Shown here in pieces: positions 22,401 through 32,417 of a stretch of DNA of 37,730 bases. Positions within the stretch are counted from its first letter, which is position 1. Each line of letters begins with the position of its first letter. The DNA comes from Dinochytrium kinnereticum (Eukaryota; Chytridiomycota; Chytridiomycetes; Chytridiales; Chytridiaceae). The notes beneath the pieces are model-generated. The model did no database searches, was not told the DNA's origin, and was given only the letters and a program-made list of their open reading frames with translations. The stretch covers positions 2,049 through 39,778 of the forward strand of contig JADGJT010000188.1 of NCBI GenBank assembly GCA_027604005.1, written 5' to 3'. The position numbers and the translations under genes are program-made.

Positions 22401-24469
22401 TTTTGAAGAGACATCTTCGTCCGTAGAGTTTCGAATTTTGTCCTTATCAAGGTCCATGTTATAAGATCGAAGAAGGGGTTCGCCGTTAATGAATAGAGTT
22501 TTCCATTCCCGTATCAACTTTTTCGGCGCGTCGTTGCCATCGTTCAATGACCGGTAATCGGAAATCTACATAGTCGACAATAGTCAAAAGATGCCTTAAA
22601 TAGTACATACCTTGAGTGAAAGGTCAAGAATCTGATCAACAAGTTCGGAGCAGATAAGCGTGTGCTTTTGATGCTTCGCTGCAGCTTTCCTGGCGAGAAT
22701 TTCCCTGTGCTGTGCCATTTGTAACTCGGTCTGCTGTCGGTATTCTTCCCGAGCTATTTGAGCGAGCTCGTGCTCACGTTGAAGTGCCTCTTCATAGTCT
22801 TTCTGCCTTCTCTTGGCGTATTGCTGGTCTCTAAAGATGCGGTTCTCTCGCATTACTTCTTTTTGGTGTCGAACCTGCATCAATCTTAAAGGGGTATGAA
22901 ACGACGAAGAGGAATAAAAGACAAACCCTTCAGCTATTCGTCTTTCTTGCTTAGACTGCCGCATTAGCTTTGTCAGTAGGAGTTCCTCAAGATGAGATTT
23001 CTCGGTTTCTTCCTGAGCGCTCTGCTGACCCAGAATAATTTTACGGCGCCTCTGATCTCTCTCCTTTCGTGAAGCCTCCTCTTCACTTTTTTTTGTCTTT
23101 AAAATAGCGTTGATATTTTATTATCTAACACAAAAAAGAAAAGCTTACCCTAATCTTATCCACATATTCTTTAGTTTGCTTCAAGCTCTCATCTGCATGG
23201 GGCAAGAGTTTGGCCAAAACCTTAGCATGATTTACTGGATCCAGCGTACCCCTAATTGCAAGAAACTTTTTCATCTGAGCAGGATCAAGAGCCTGACTAG
23301 ACTCAAAGATGAAATCCTCAGTCTCCTCATCTGCGTCATCTTTTGAGACGTCTCCAAAAAGCTGCTTTTCAAAATCTTCCACCCTTGCTTCTACATCTTG
23401 ATGCGCTTTCAAACGTTTCATCTATAACGAAAGAAATTCAGAAATCAATTGACGAATACACGAACTTACCTCTATCCTCTTCACCTTATTTTCACGCTTA
23501 GCATCTTCCCGGATCATGTGGGCCATGTCGAATTGGGTGGTTGGTCCTCCTTTTTTACCAGGAAGTGCAGATAATAGACCTCGTTCATCCTCCAACGCTA
23601 TCGGCTGCAAGGGCCCTATTACTTTGACCGCATTACGATTACCAGCAGAGGCGAGTGAAGCTCTCTCGGCATCTTTCTACAATACATGGTCAAAAGGTTA
23701 TACAGTAACTTATTGCTTACAATCTGCTTCCTTTTGCTTAAAAGCTGGTCATAATCAAACTCTGGATGCTGAAGCTTGGGATGGTCTAGCCTTTTATAAC
23801 CCGCCTGATGTGACCGGCGTAGTTTTGCACGTAACATATCGGCAAAGAACTCATGCTCCTTATCATTGTACTTTTTCTTTGGCGAGGATCCTGTCATAAA
23901 CTTGGTAGTAGAGACGTTTGTGCCTTTTTCAGAAAAAAAGCCCAGCATTAGCTTCTGACGCCTACTGAGCCGCGGCATAAGGATTCACCTGTGGGGCTCG
24001 CAGGGTACGAGACCAATCCTTCATTCAGATCACTATAATAGTCTTCTCGTCCGTTTATTCCCTTGAAGTTCATCGGTGGAAGTCTGTGATCATCAAAGGC
24101 CCCCCCCCTCTTGCCTCCCTTCCCCTGAGACGCCTTGGTTTTTGGCGACACCGAAGCCTTGATTTGGTAAAGCAGCTGCGAGGCACATCCTGGCTTCCCC
24201 GTGATGACATCAAAAGCAAAGTTTGAAGAAATGCGCATGTCCAGCCGCTCCCTTAGATACTTTTCAATAGCGGTGAAGTTGCGGATGGAGGACTCAACAG
24301 AGGTTGAGCGCGAGAATCCGCCTAGCTCATTGACGGCGATGACATCCAGCCGGTTAAGCAGCTCAGCGATAAGATATCCCGATTTAAAGGCGCTGTCGAG
24401 GTCGTTAGCGGCGACAGGCGTCGTGAGGCCGACGCTGGTCGACACCCAGGCGGCCAATAGCGTTGACAT
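16451..24469 (-). CDS. SPEF2: SPEF2/CPC1, flagellar central pair protein
   Basis: SPEF2 (Chlamydomonas CPC1) is a central-pair projection protein needed for axonemal motility. I traced 26 exons (minus), 2,055 residues: 24469-23989, 23923-23721, 23676-23470, 23421-23149, 23096-22927, 22884-22611, 22565-22279, 22236-22003, 21949-21692, 21639-21368, 21296-21169, 21111-20967, 20924-20640, 20504-20331, 20269-20071, 19899-19650, 19575-18882, 18783-18671, 18611-18371, 18234-18110, 18057-17998, 17912-17760, 17671-17434, 17285-16849, 16783-16703, 16636-16451. Order: N-terminal calponin-homology-like domain (exon 1), coiled coil with LMRQSKQERRIAEG and VRHQKEVMRENRIFRD, adenylate-kinase-like domain (ICLIGKGFAGKQT, then GGWVLVDFPKTRAQAQLLE), helical region (LHQRAEDLRERLWEM), an Ala/Gly/Pro-rich insert (19575-18882), and an EF-hand-like C-terminus (GFVSWRRFLVSN) ending near METLLRVFEDAG. 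Two introns are GC-AG (after 16849 and 21368). Exon 9 could start at 21967 instead. Confidence 0.93.
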
Positions 24470-24537
24470 GACGGCGGTGGTGACCTTGTCAACGAGGGCC
24501 CGCACAAAATAATTTCCAATTTTTCTGCAGAGTTGCG
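24470..24537. promoter_or_regulatory. 68-bp head-to-head promoter, SPEF2/V-ATPase H
   Basis: Only 68 bp separate the SPEF2 ATG (minus) from the V-ATPase H ATG (plus). Both transcripts must start inside this stretch or within the opposite gene. An AT-rich core (aaaataatttccaattttt) sits in the middle. The tttttctgcag just before the plus-strand ATG also resembles an acceptor, so a leader exon further left is possible. Confidence 0.55.
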
Positions 24538-26735
24538 ATGGCCACTGCGTATGCCCCTGTCCCAGTCACCGCTGGATCCGTGCTGCAGCCGCCCGAGCCC
24601 GAGGTCTCGATAACCCCGCCCATCGTAGCCTCGCACAATACGTATCTGGAGGACCAGACTGCAAACATCCGTGAAAAGGCGATTCCTTGGGAGGTTGGCG
24701 CTTCAATGCGAGCTTTTTGATGGGGGGAGGATTGTTGTGTTTGAAGGGCGACTCACCATTGCACTTTCTTGCGATCGCAGGGATACCAACGCGCGTCTTT
24801 GATCACGGAGGAGGATTTGGTGCAGATTAGACAGTTTGAGAAGAACCCAAAGGTTGCCCTTGCGGAGGTGGGTTTTGAGGGTGGCTCTGCTGTTAATGTG
24901 TTGCTGACAAGAGTTTTCGGTCTGGAATGGTTTTGACTCGGATGCCTTTCTCAAATGGAATAGAGCGGTGAAAAGTACATTGGGTTGTTCCTGAATCTAC
25001 TTCAGAAGCTCGTCAGGCCCGACACTGTGCAGAGCATCTTGATCCTGATCGACGATCTTATCACTGGTATGCCTCTCTCTCGCATCATTGGTTGGCACGG
25101 ATATGACGGCTGATTCAATTGACTCTTTCATCTGGTTTGCCATCTTGTGTAGAGGACGAGGACAGGGCTCTCATTTTCTATGGCCTGAAATCGGAGGCTG
25201 GTTTTCCTTTCTCTCCCTTTACAAAGTTTGAGACACTCGCCTTTTTACATATTCTAACGCGCCCAAAGGCTCTTGAAGAAGGACGATGAGTTTATTCAGC
25301 TAAAATCCGCAAAGGTTCTGACTTCCCTTCTCCTGTAAGATATCTGAACCCACCCCCACACACTTCTTTCGTCAATTTATAAAACCTTCGCCAGTCTTAC
25401 CTCATGCACTTAATAGGCATGCAGACAGCCAAACCTATCAATCCTTTGACCCCTCAGAGTTTTTTGTCTGGATATCGACCAAACTGCAGGACAGTAACCC
25501 TAATGTAGTTGACACTGTCGTCCAGATTCTGCAATCACTGCTTTCTATACAGCAAGCTCGGTCTCAGTTCTACTCGATTTCTGCAGGAATGACAAAGTAA
25601 TTATGATCGCAGTGTTTTAATCTCTGACGACCCTCATTTTATCCAAACTTATGCTCATTGCATTTACTCTTCTTTTTCCTTTTCTATTTCGCTCACTAGT
25701 CTCGTGGAAATCTTGAAGAAGAATGGACAGAGCGCTCAGATGCAATACCAAGTCATTTATTCACTGTGGTTGATGACATTTGTGGATGACATTGCAGCCG
25801 ACCTGCAAAGGTTTTGATCACTGTATTTATAGAAATAGTAGCGGTTAACACCCATCTCTAGGAGGTACAATGTTCTTCCACTAATGATTGAGATTGCCAA
25901 GAGCGCCATCAAGGAGAAAGTTGTGCGAGTCATTATTTCAACGATCAAGGTTTGTAGTGCCCAAACTTCTTTTGCTCTGGTCTTCCTCAATACTTTGTGG
26001 TTTCTCGGTCTGAAGTGTTTGCCTTTTCTGATTAAATTTATTAAAACCAAACAGAACCAGCTCAGCAAAGCCCCCCAGGAGAATCTTGTGGCAATGCTTG
26101 GCAACAAGGTCCTAAATGTCTGCGACAACCTCACTTCTCGCAAGTGGTCTGACTCGGAGATTTCTGAGGACCTTGAATTTATCAAGGAGGAGCTCCGGCA
26201 CCGCGTGCAGTCTCTGAGCACCTGGGACGAGTACGCTTCTGAGATTAAATCTGGGCAGTTGGACTGGTCGCCTCCGCACCTTTCGGAGCAATTCTGGAAG
26301 CAGAATGCTTCCAGGCTTGCTGAGAAGGATTATGAGCTTATCAAGTAAGGCTCTTTTTTTCTTTTCTTACCTCTCCATGTTTGGCTGGTGTCGGGGGGGG
26401 GGGGGGAAGGCGTTTTCACTTACATATACCTATTTTCGCCTTTAGGATTCTGTCACGCCTAATTAGCACAACATCATCACCTGTCGTTCTGAGTGTTGCT
26501 GCCCACGACATCGGCCAGTTTGTCAAACATTATCCATCGGGAAAGAGGCAAGTAGACGCAAGCTATGTCAAATAGTGGGAATACTAAAACGCCATTTTTT
26601 GTGGTGAGCAGGTTTATTCAGGAACTTGGCGCAAAGGCCCAAATCATGGAGCTCATGGCTCACGAAAACCCGGATGTCAGATATCAGGCACTTTTGGCCG
26701 TTCAGAAATTCATGGCGAATGCATGGGATTACTGA
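24538..26735 (+). CDS. VMA13: V-type proton ATPase subunit H
   Basis: Subunit H sits at the V1-Vo interface of the vacuolar proton pump; it is needed for proton pumping and silences ATPase activity in free V1. Eleven exons: 24538-24693, 24781-24867, 24964-25066, 25153-25225, 25269-25334, 25417-25596, 25700-25810, 25862-25949, 26055-26344, 26446-26547, 26612-26735; 459 residues (yeast Vma13 478, human 483). The sequence is all-helical, armadillo-like: LFLNLLQKLVRPDTVQSILI, the NVVDTVVQILQSLLSIQQ block, YSLWLMTFVDDIAADLQRRY, then the C-terminal half with LVAMLGNKVLNVCDNL, SEQFWKQNASRL and a terminal NPDVRYQALLAVQKFMANAW. The tenth exon ends in a GC donor (ag/gcaagt). A G14 run lies in intron 9. 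Exon 4 ends at an unusual gtttga donor, chosen because it restores phase and the helix register. Confidence 0.93.
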
Positions 26736-27041
26736 TCGGATAGTGTCCCTTTTCTTGTCTTTCCCCACCATTTTGATCGAGATGGGGAATGGGTTTAGGG
26801 GCTGTGAAGGGGTTGCGTCGGGGTTTTGACTGGTGAATGCGGGGATGTTCCTTTCTTTTTTTGTTGCTGGCTTTCTTTTTTTTTTGGTGCATTGGCGACG
26901 ACGGTCGTTTTACATGGTCTTCATGTCTTGTTGTTTCGAAAAATGTACACAATCCACTCTCCTCATCCTCCTTCCCTGCTTAATCCTTGCTCAAACTCCG
27001 CCACCGCGACAGACGATGGGTCAAAACGCCGTGCATGATGC
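26736..27041. other. Convergent spacer, V-ATPase H / COA1-like
   Basis: The 3' flanks of two convergent genes share about 306 bp. It is T-rich on the plus strand around 26,860-26,885. No gene is seen. Confidence 0.6.
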
Positions 27042-27437
27042 TCATTCCCTCATTGACATCTTCTCCCCCCCGACGACGACGTCAAACACTTCAGATGTCC
27101 AAACATCCGGCTGGGTCCTCCGCCCCTTGTAAAACACATCCCCATCGCCTTTGCTCCCCACAATGCGAAATTCAACATCGGCATGCCCCTTGAAGTGGTT
27201 GACCTTCCCCTTGAACTGCTGCTTCTTGTCGATCTGAATATCCGATCCCAAAAGCTCCTCCATCTTCTTGTTGTGACGAAGGTGAAAGATGACACCCTTG
27301 ATGATAGGCGAGGAAGACCTTTGAGCGTCAACCCCCTTGAGCACCGTGTGAGTCCAGAACCCGAGACCGGCCGTCGCGAGCGCAATCGCAGGGATCACTC
27401 TCCACATTCTGTTGCTGCTGTTGAAGGTAAAGCTCAT
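27042..27437 (-). CDS. COA1: COA1-like cytochrome c oxidase assembly factor
   Basis: COA1 is an inner mitochondrial membrane protein that helps assemble cytochrome c oxidase. The gene is a single exon of 131 residues. It has a short basic start (MSFTFNSSNRMWRV), one membrane segment (IPAIALATAGLGFWTHTVL), then the soluble domain: SPIIKGVIFHLRHNKKMEELLG, a glycine-centred GKVNHFKGHADVEFRIVGSK stretch and GDVFYKGRR, ending in TSEVFDVVV. The order of helix, GxSKGxG strand pair and final strand matches human COA1. The start at 27437 is preferred. An in-frame ATG at 27488 would add 17 residues ([14 protein letters not shown]...) but would overlap the start of the divergent PTPS gene. Confidence 0.82.
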   Translation of the reverse strand: MSFTFNSSNRMWRVIPAIALATAGLGFWTHTVLKGVDAQRSSSPIIKGVIFHLRHNKKMEELLGSDIQIDKKQQFKGKVNHFKGHADVEFRIVGSKGDGDVFYKGRRTQPDVWTSEVFDVVVGGEKMSMRE

Positions 27438-27475
27438 GTTTGCGTTGAAAAAACGGTGTTGAGAAAACTTTTGAA
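27438..27475. promoter_or_regulatory. 38-bp head-to-head gap, COA1-like/PTPS
   Basis: Just 38 bp lie between the two start codons. The sequence is a mix of A-rich (gaaaaaacgg) and T/G-rich stretches. There is no room for two separate core promoters, so leaders must overlap the opposite gene, or one start codon must be further downstream. Confidence 0.55.
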
Positions 27476-28211
27476 ATGCCCATCGCATACATTAGCCGGA
27501 GGGAAGCCTTCTCGGCCGCGCATCGCCTGCATTCAGGGTCGCTGACGGACGACGAGAACTTGGAGATCTTTGGGAAGTGCAACAACCCCAACGGCCACGG
27601 GCACAACTACGAAGGTAATCAGCCGACCCTTCCCTGCGCAATTGGCTGCCGTTACTCCACAGGCCGCTCTTTAACACCCCATTGCTCCTTCTCCCTTTCG
27701 GATTCATCAGTGGAGGTCGTGGTGAAGGGAGAGGTACGTATTTCACTCAGTTGCCTTTGAGGCGTGGAGCGTGTCGGCACCCGGGCGACAGATGGGAGCT
27801 TACAAACATCTGGACGCCCCTTTCTCCCTCAAACGCATGCAGATCGACTCGACAACAGGGATGGTGATGAACCTGACGGATCTGAAGCACTGCATTAAGA
27901 GCGCAGTGATAGACGTCATGGATCACAAGAACCTGGTGAGATATGACGGGGCTGGCACGTCAATGTCGAACGAGCACTAACGCCTTTTCCCTCACCATGC
28001 GCAGGACAAGGACGTGGCGTACTTCCGGGACTCGCAAACTCCAAGGTTTACGAACCCTTGCCAGAAATGACTTAACACCCTCATCAGCACAGCAGAGAAC
28101 ATTTCAGTCTTTATCTGGAGGAGCCTCGAGAAGTCGTTACCGAGTGGACAGCTACATGAAGTCATTCTTCACGAAACCAAAAACAACTCGGTCATCTACC
28201 GCGGCGAGTGA
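27476..28211 (+). CDS. PTPS: 6-pyruvoyl-tetrahydropterin synthase
   Basis: This zinc enzyme converts 7,8-dihydroneopterin triphosphate to 6-pyruvoyl-tetrahydropterin, the second step in tetrahydrobiopterin synthesis. Five exons: 27476-27614, 27711-27733 (23 nt), 27843-27935, 28005-28045, 28088-28211; 139 residues (rat 144). Active-site residues are all present: the His of SAAHRLHS and the two His of [10 protein letters not shown] bind zinc, the Cys of FGKCNNPNG and the Asp-His of VMDHKNL form the catalytic set, and the Glu of ILHETKNN binds the pterin. [11 protein letters not shown] and the YRGE ending are also family-typical. The short second exon is essential to restore the VEVVVKGE strand. 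The start [18 protein letters not shown] fits the family with no extension. Confidence 0.95.
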
Positions 28212-28431
28212 GACAATATGCCTCCGTCGATTTCCATGATCCTTTCCCCTACCCACAGATACCACCAGCACGCTAACGACTACATGTGCATATCATACAA
28301 TAAAGCAACCCTACAGATAAAGGTAATCGCACAGGAGAAAAACATCATCGGCACAAGAGTGTGATGGGGGAAGAGAAGCCGAAATACGAGCAGCAAGACA
28401 CTGTATTTATAAAGGAGAGACCCACACACAT

Positions 28432-29579
28432 TTACGCCCTGGAGGCCTTGATCGCCTTCTGGATGGTGCGCTTCTTGGTGAGGCGGACGACGCGGGAGTC
28501 GGCCTTCTCCACAGTCTTCTCAGCCTCCGCGAGGATGAGCTCAACGTGGCAGGGGTGGCTCATGTAGGCTATTAGGAAAAAAAGATTATTGTTTAGAGTC
28601 ACAGATCAAAGCTCTTTTCTCCAGGGAGCAGCAAAAAAGAGAAACAATCACTTACGGTTGATACGACCGTGCGCACGGTAAGTCCTGCGGCGCTGGGGGG
28701 GGGCCTGGTTGACCTGGATGTGGGAGACAACAAGGTCGTCCTTGCTCAAGCCCTTGACCTATTAAATCATCCGAAAAGAAAAAAGGTAGATCCGTCAGCA
28801 ACCATATCTTCCGATCGCATACAACATCCCAAGCGAGATGCCCTCCAACCAGAATCCGTCCCAAGACTGCTCCAAAAAAAGTCCTGAAAAAATGCAAACC
28901 TCAGCGTTGCTCTCAGCGTTCTTAAGCAGACCGAGGAGGAACTCAGCGCTCTTGATGGGCCAGCGTCCCTGGGTAACGCCAAAGACCTTAGCCTGGGCAG
29001 TGCGGCCCACACCACCGTTGAACCTCCTGAAGGGGATGGCCTGCTTCTGGACCTTAACGTCGTTAAGGTAGGTGAGGGCCTTGTTCAACTTCATGCCCTT
29101 GATGGCCTGAGCGGTCTCGCGGGTGTTCTTGAAGTGAACACGGAGGTAGGACCCGCGGGCCTTGACACCTGTAGAAGGCATGTTAGGCCACCAAGTCAAC
29201 TCATGCCCAACAACATCTCCAAACACTAACTCTTTGAGCTGGTCTCCGAGGCGGCGTAGCGAACCCTGAATGCATTCCAGCGGCAATGATGGTCGAGAGG
29301 TGTCCAGCGTTGATGGTGAATGGAATCCGATGCGATCGTTGGATGGATGCGGGCGGATGGGATGGATGGGATGGATGGTTGGGCAAGCAAGGGTTGGTTA
29401 GCTGTCGGTTCTCACAAGTCCACAAAGCCCCGTCGGCGTCCCACAACGGCAGCTCCAGCAGTCCCATGGGATCTCCAGGCATGTATGCACATCAGCTCCG
29501 CATCTGCAGCGGCCGCATCGGCTGGTTGTCGTTGCAACATCCGTCAACGACGGTCTCCTCCAAGTCGCTCCACTTACAT
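28432..29579 (-). CDS. RPL17: 60S ribosomal protein L17 (uL22)
   Basis: uL22 lines the peptide exit tunnel of the large subunit. Coding exons (minus): 29579-29578 (just A and T of the start codon), 29265-29231, 29168-28900, 28758-28656, 28568-28432; 181 residues (human 184). Matches are [12 protein letters not shown] at the start, [75 protein letters not shown] and [15 protein letters not shown], all strongly conserved. The initiator ATG is made only by splicing at/gtaagt to attcag/g, which gives ATG-GTT-CGC (M-V-R), the usual start of this protein. The C-terminal tail is Lys/Arg-rich. A run of nine C on the coding strand (28695-28703) encodes Ala-Pro-Pro. Confidence 0.95.
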
Positions 29580-29823
29580 TTTTAGCTTGAGATTTGAAAA
29601 GGGGGAATCAGACAATTTTGCAGTACGCTTTTGCCTGCCTCACCCGGCCAATCAGCGTGCGGGCAGAGGCGATGAATCAATTTTTTTTATTTGTTTCTCA
29701 CACTTCAGAAATCTGAGAGCCCTGCAGCTCTAAACGCGTGATAGTGGGATCCTCCGGTCTTTACCCCCTCGACAGCAGCGATGCAGTGCCTCCTGCACAC
29801 GTCGTCGTCGTTGCCTCGGCCCT

Positions 29824-31777
29824 TTATCCAATGCGCTTGAGTTGCGGGAGCTGTCGGGCAACAAAGAGGTGACGGCAGCCCTTTCTGGGTAGGCACGTTG
29901 CCGCTGTCCCCCACGGCCGCACCTCTGACAAAAGATTGGATATAGCTTCACCGTCGCGTCCTCCCTCACCATTCATTCCCTGGTAAATTAAGCAGCGGTG
30001 AGATAGATGCGTCTCTTGACTGGTACTTACTGGTCCGATAAACAGCGGTAGAGTTTGCACAGCGACCGACCGCGGAAGCTCAATTTCAACCTTTTTGGAT
30101 GGTGTCTCGGGTATTGCATCAATTATGGGTGAGATATCAATCGCCTTGCTTTTTGACCTTGTACTGCTCCTACCACGGCCCATCCTGGAGGTTTCTTGTG
30201 GCTTAACCACAAGCTCACTTTCATCGAGTTTTTTGTTTGGACTGAATTTGGTTGTAAGGAGAAAGTATGGTTTTATGTGTACCTCTCCAAGGACTGAATA
30301 ATGGTGGTCTTTAGTGTTTCCAGGTAGGTTTCCAGGTTGGATCCCAACGCTTCGTCCCCCATAAGAAATTGATTATGAAGCTGTGTCGTAAAATCCTGAA
30401 ATAGCTTTATCTCCTCTCTTAAGAAGCTATTTTCTTCCCGTCCCCTTTCTGCTTCCTATATTTGTTACAGCGACAGTTCAAGTACGCCGAGCGTGCAACA
30501 AACCTCCAAAGCGAGTTGCTGAGAATCATTCTCGTACCTATCACTCAGTGGTTGCAACTCTGTCATATCTCCCTTCCGAGCAGAGTCGTACGCAATTTCG
30601 AGCATCTCATCACTCTCTTTTAGAAAATAAGAAAGGACTGCCGTCACTGACGAAACCATCTTGAACTCACCCTTTAGCCGATCCACAAGCATCTTGATCA
30701 CACGCTGATTTGCTTGATTCTTCTTCGCAAGCTCACCTTCTGATTCAGTTAACAGTGCGTTGGAAACCTTTAGTTTTGCAAGCTTGTTAGAGAGCGTTTG
30801 ATTTTCGGATAGCAGGTCGATCGTTTTCGCAGACATTTTCTTCAGTTGAGACGTTATTGCCATGTTTTCTCTAATGGCTCGTTTTGTTGTCTAACTTTGG
30901 GTTAGCCAACGCCAACCCCCTCGCGCTGAAAGGAAAATGAAAATACCTCAGCCATTTGCTGATCTGCGACTCGCCGGAAATTCGCAACGGCCTCGTTTAC
31001 TTTTTGTAGCATTTCCTTCTTCATTTGGTTCTTTATAGAGTCTTAGATCCAGATTTGTTGATGTCTCTTCACCTTATCCTGCAAGACCTTTCTCTCCATC
31101 GTGTGAATGATGTCCTTGTACTCCTTTTCTTTTGTCTCCAACAGGAGACTCGTCCTTTTCAACTGAAACTCTAGCTCGTCCTTTGAGAAGCAGCAGTGTG
31201 AGAACCCGGTCCAAAACACACTCCCCGGGTTTACCTTTCTTCCTTTAAACTCAAAGAGCTGGTCCAGCTCGGCCTTATACCGTGCCCCCTGATTCATGGC
31301 CTGCTCTAGTTCTAGTTTTCCCTCACTGATAGCATGCTCCATATCGGCTTTAGCCTTTTGATCCCTTTCCCGCATCTCGTCCTCTTGTGCGCGGACCTTC
31401 TCCTCCAGCATCGTGATTTGCTCTTCATGCTCCCTCACCTTGATATTCAGGAACTCCACGATATCTTGCTAAGACGAGTTCAGCAAACCACACGCTTAAT
31501 TCCCTTCAAAAAGAACGGCCATCGCATGCCCCGACCTTATCGCTGCTAAATTTCGCCTGAGCCTTCCCGAGGGCGTCATTCTCCTTTGTCAGATTGTCAC
31601 ATTTATCCTTGCTGAGAAACAGAAACGTTTGAGCCAACACCAATCCGTCTCCTTCGACACCTACAATCGGTTCAGCTTCTCCGTGAGGTCGCGGACCTTG
31701 GCCTCATAGATCTCGAGCGTAAGCTCATCTATCTTGCCTCTGTCGGCATTGTTCGCTTCGTCGGCCTTTTTGGACAT
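29824..31777 (-). CDS. CFAP157: CFAP157, cilia- and flagella-associated coiled coil
   Basis: CFAP157 is associated with basal bodies and is required for sperm flagellum formation in mouse. Ten exons (minus): 31777-31665, 31611-31536, 31468-31235, 31180-31073, 31030-30947, 30890-30671, 30616-30504, 30455-30283, 30241-30031, 29979-29824; 495 residues (human about 520). Nearly all is predicted coiled coil. The strongest family signature spans exons 4-6: MERKVLQDK, NQMKKEMLQKVNEAVANF and AETTKRAIRENMAITSQL, against the human DKDRLRKEIIQRVN and ETTKRAIKENNGIT. N-terminal EIYEAKVRDLTEKLNR and DIVEFLNIKVREHEEQI also match. The tail after about residue 375 is not coiled coil and carries RGRSSTRSKSK. 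Three introns (29980-30030, 30617-30670, 31181-31234) are stop-free multiples of three, so those boundaries rest on homology. Confidence 0.9.
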
Positions 31778-32417
31778 GACAGAGGCCTTGGAGTTTAGCG
31801 GTTTCACAAATGCAGTCGATCAGCGACCTGGTGTGCGCTCTTGCCAATCACTTGAGTCGAGATGTGGGTCATGGTGGGAGAGCGTTCACGATGTTCCAAG
31901 CATGGCGGCTACGGCATGCGCTCTTGCTCTACGAGGGCCAAGGGTTTGCTGTTTCTCTGCCCTGCCCGCTTCAAATGAGTGAGCAATTTAGGAATGGCGG
32001 CCTTCGTTTAATGCACTTCACCGGCATAGCCTCTCTCAACCTCTGAAAACTGAGTAGTTTGTATGTCCATACACACGACTCTTCAGATACAGTCAGGAGG
32101 TAAATTGTTGCCTCCAGCATGCAAGTACACCATATCCATCATCCTCATTACGCTCATTGCGACCTTGGGAGAAAATGAATGCGCATTGAGATTAGGTCGC
32201 TTAAAGATTCTATTCTATAATCTTCAAATACGTTGCTTATTATTTTTACGTTGGCCAGCCAGTGTGAGTAGTGCAGAGTTGAATATTGTTGACGAGGGGA
32301 AAAGGTTAAGGTCATGCCGTTAAATGTCGCGTGCAGACGCAAAAGATGAAACCAAAATATGGGTTCAAGTAAAGGTCCAAGAACATGATAAGAATACCGG
32401 GGCACCAGCAGACTGTC
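31778..32417. other. Spacer between CFAP157 and the MIT-domain gene
   Basis: 640 bp holding the promoter of CFAP157 and the 3' flank of the MIT-domain gene, both on the minus strand. Open frames on either strand are short and unrecognised. No repeat or RNA gene is seen. Confidence 0.6.

Noticed and set aside
30001..30060. Retained sequence between CFAP157 exons 9 and 10 as coding
   Set aside because: The frame stays open, but strong gtaagt and accag splice sites flank it, and the added residues do not look like the family.
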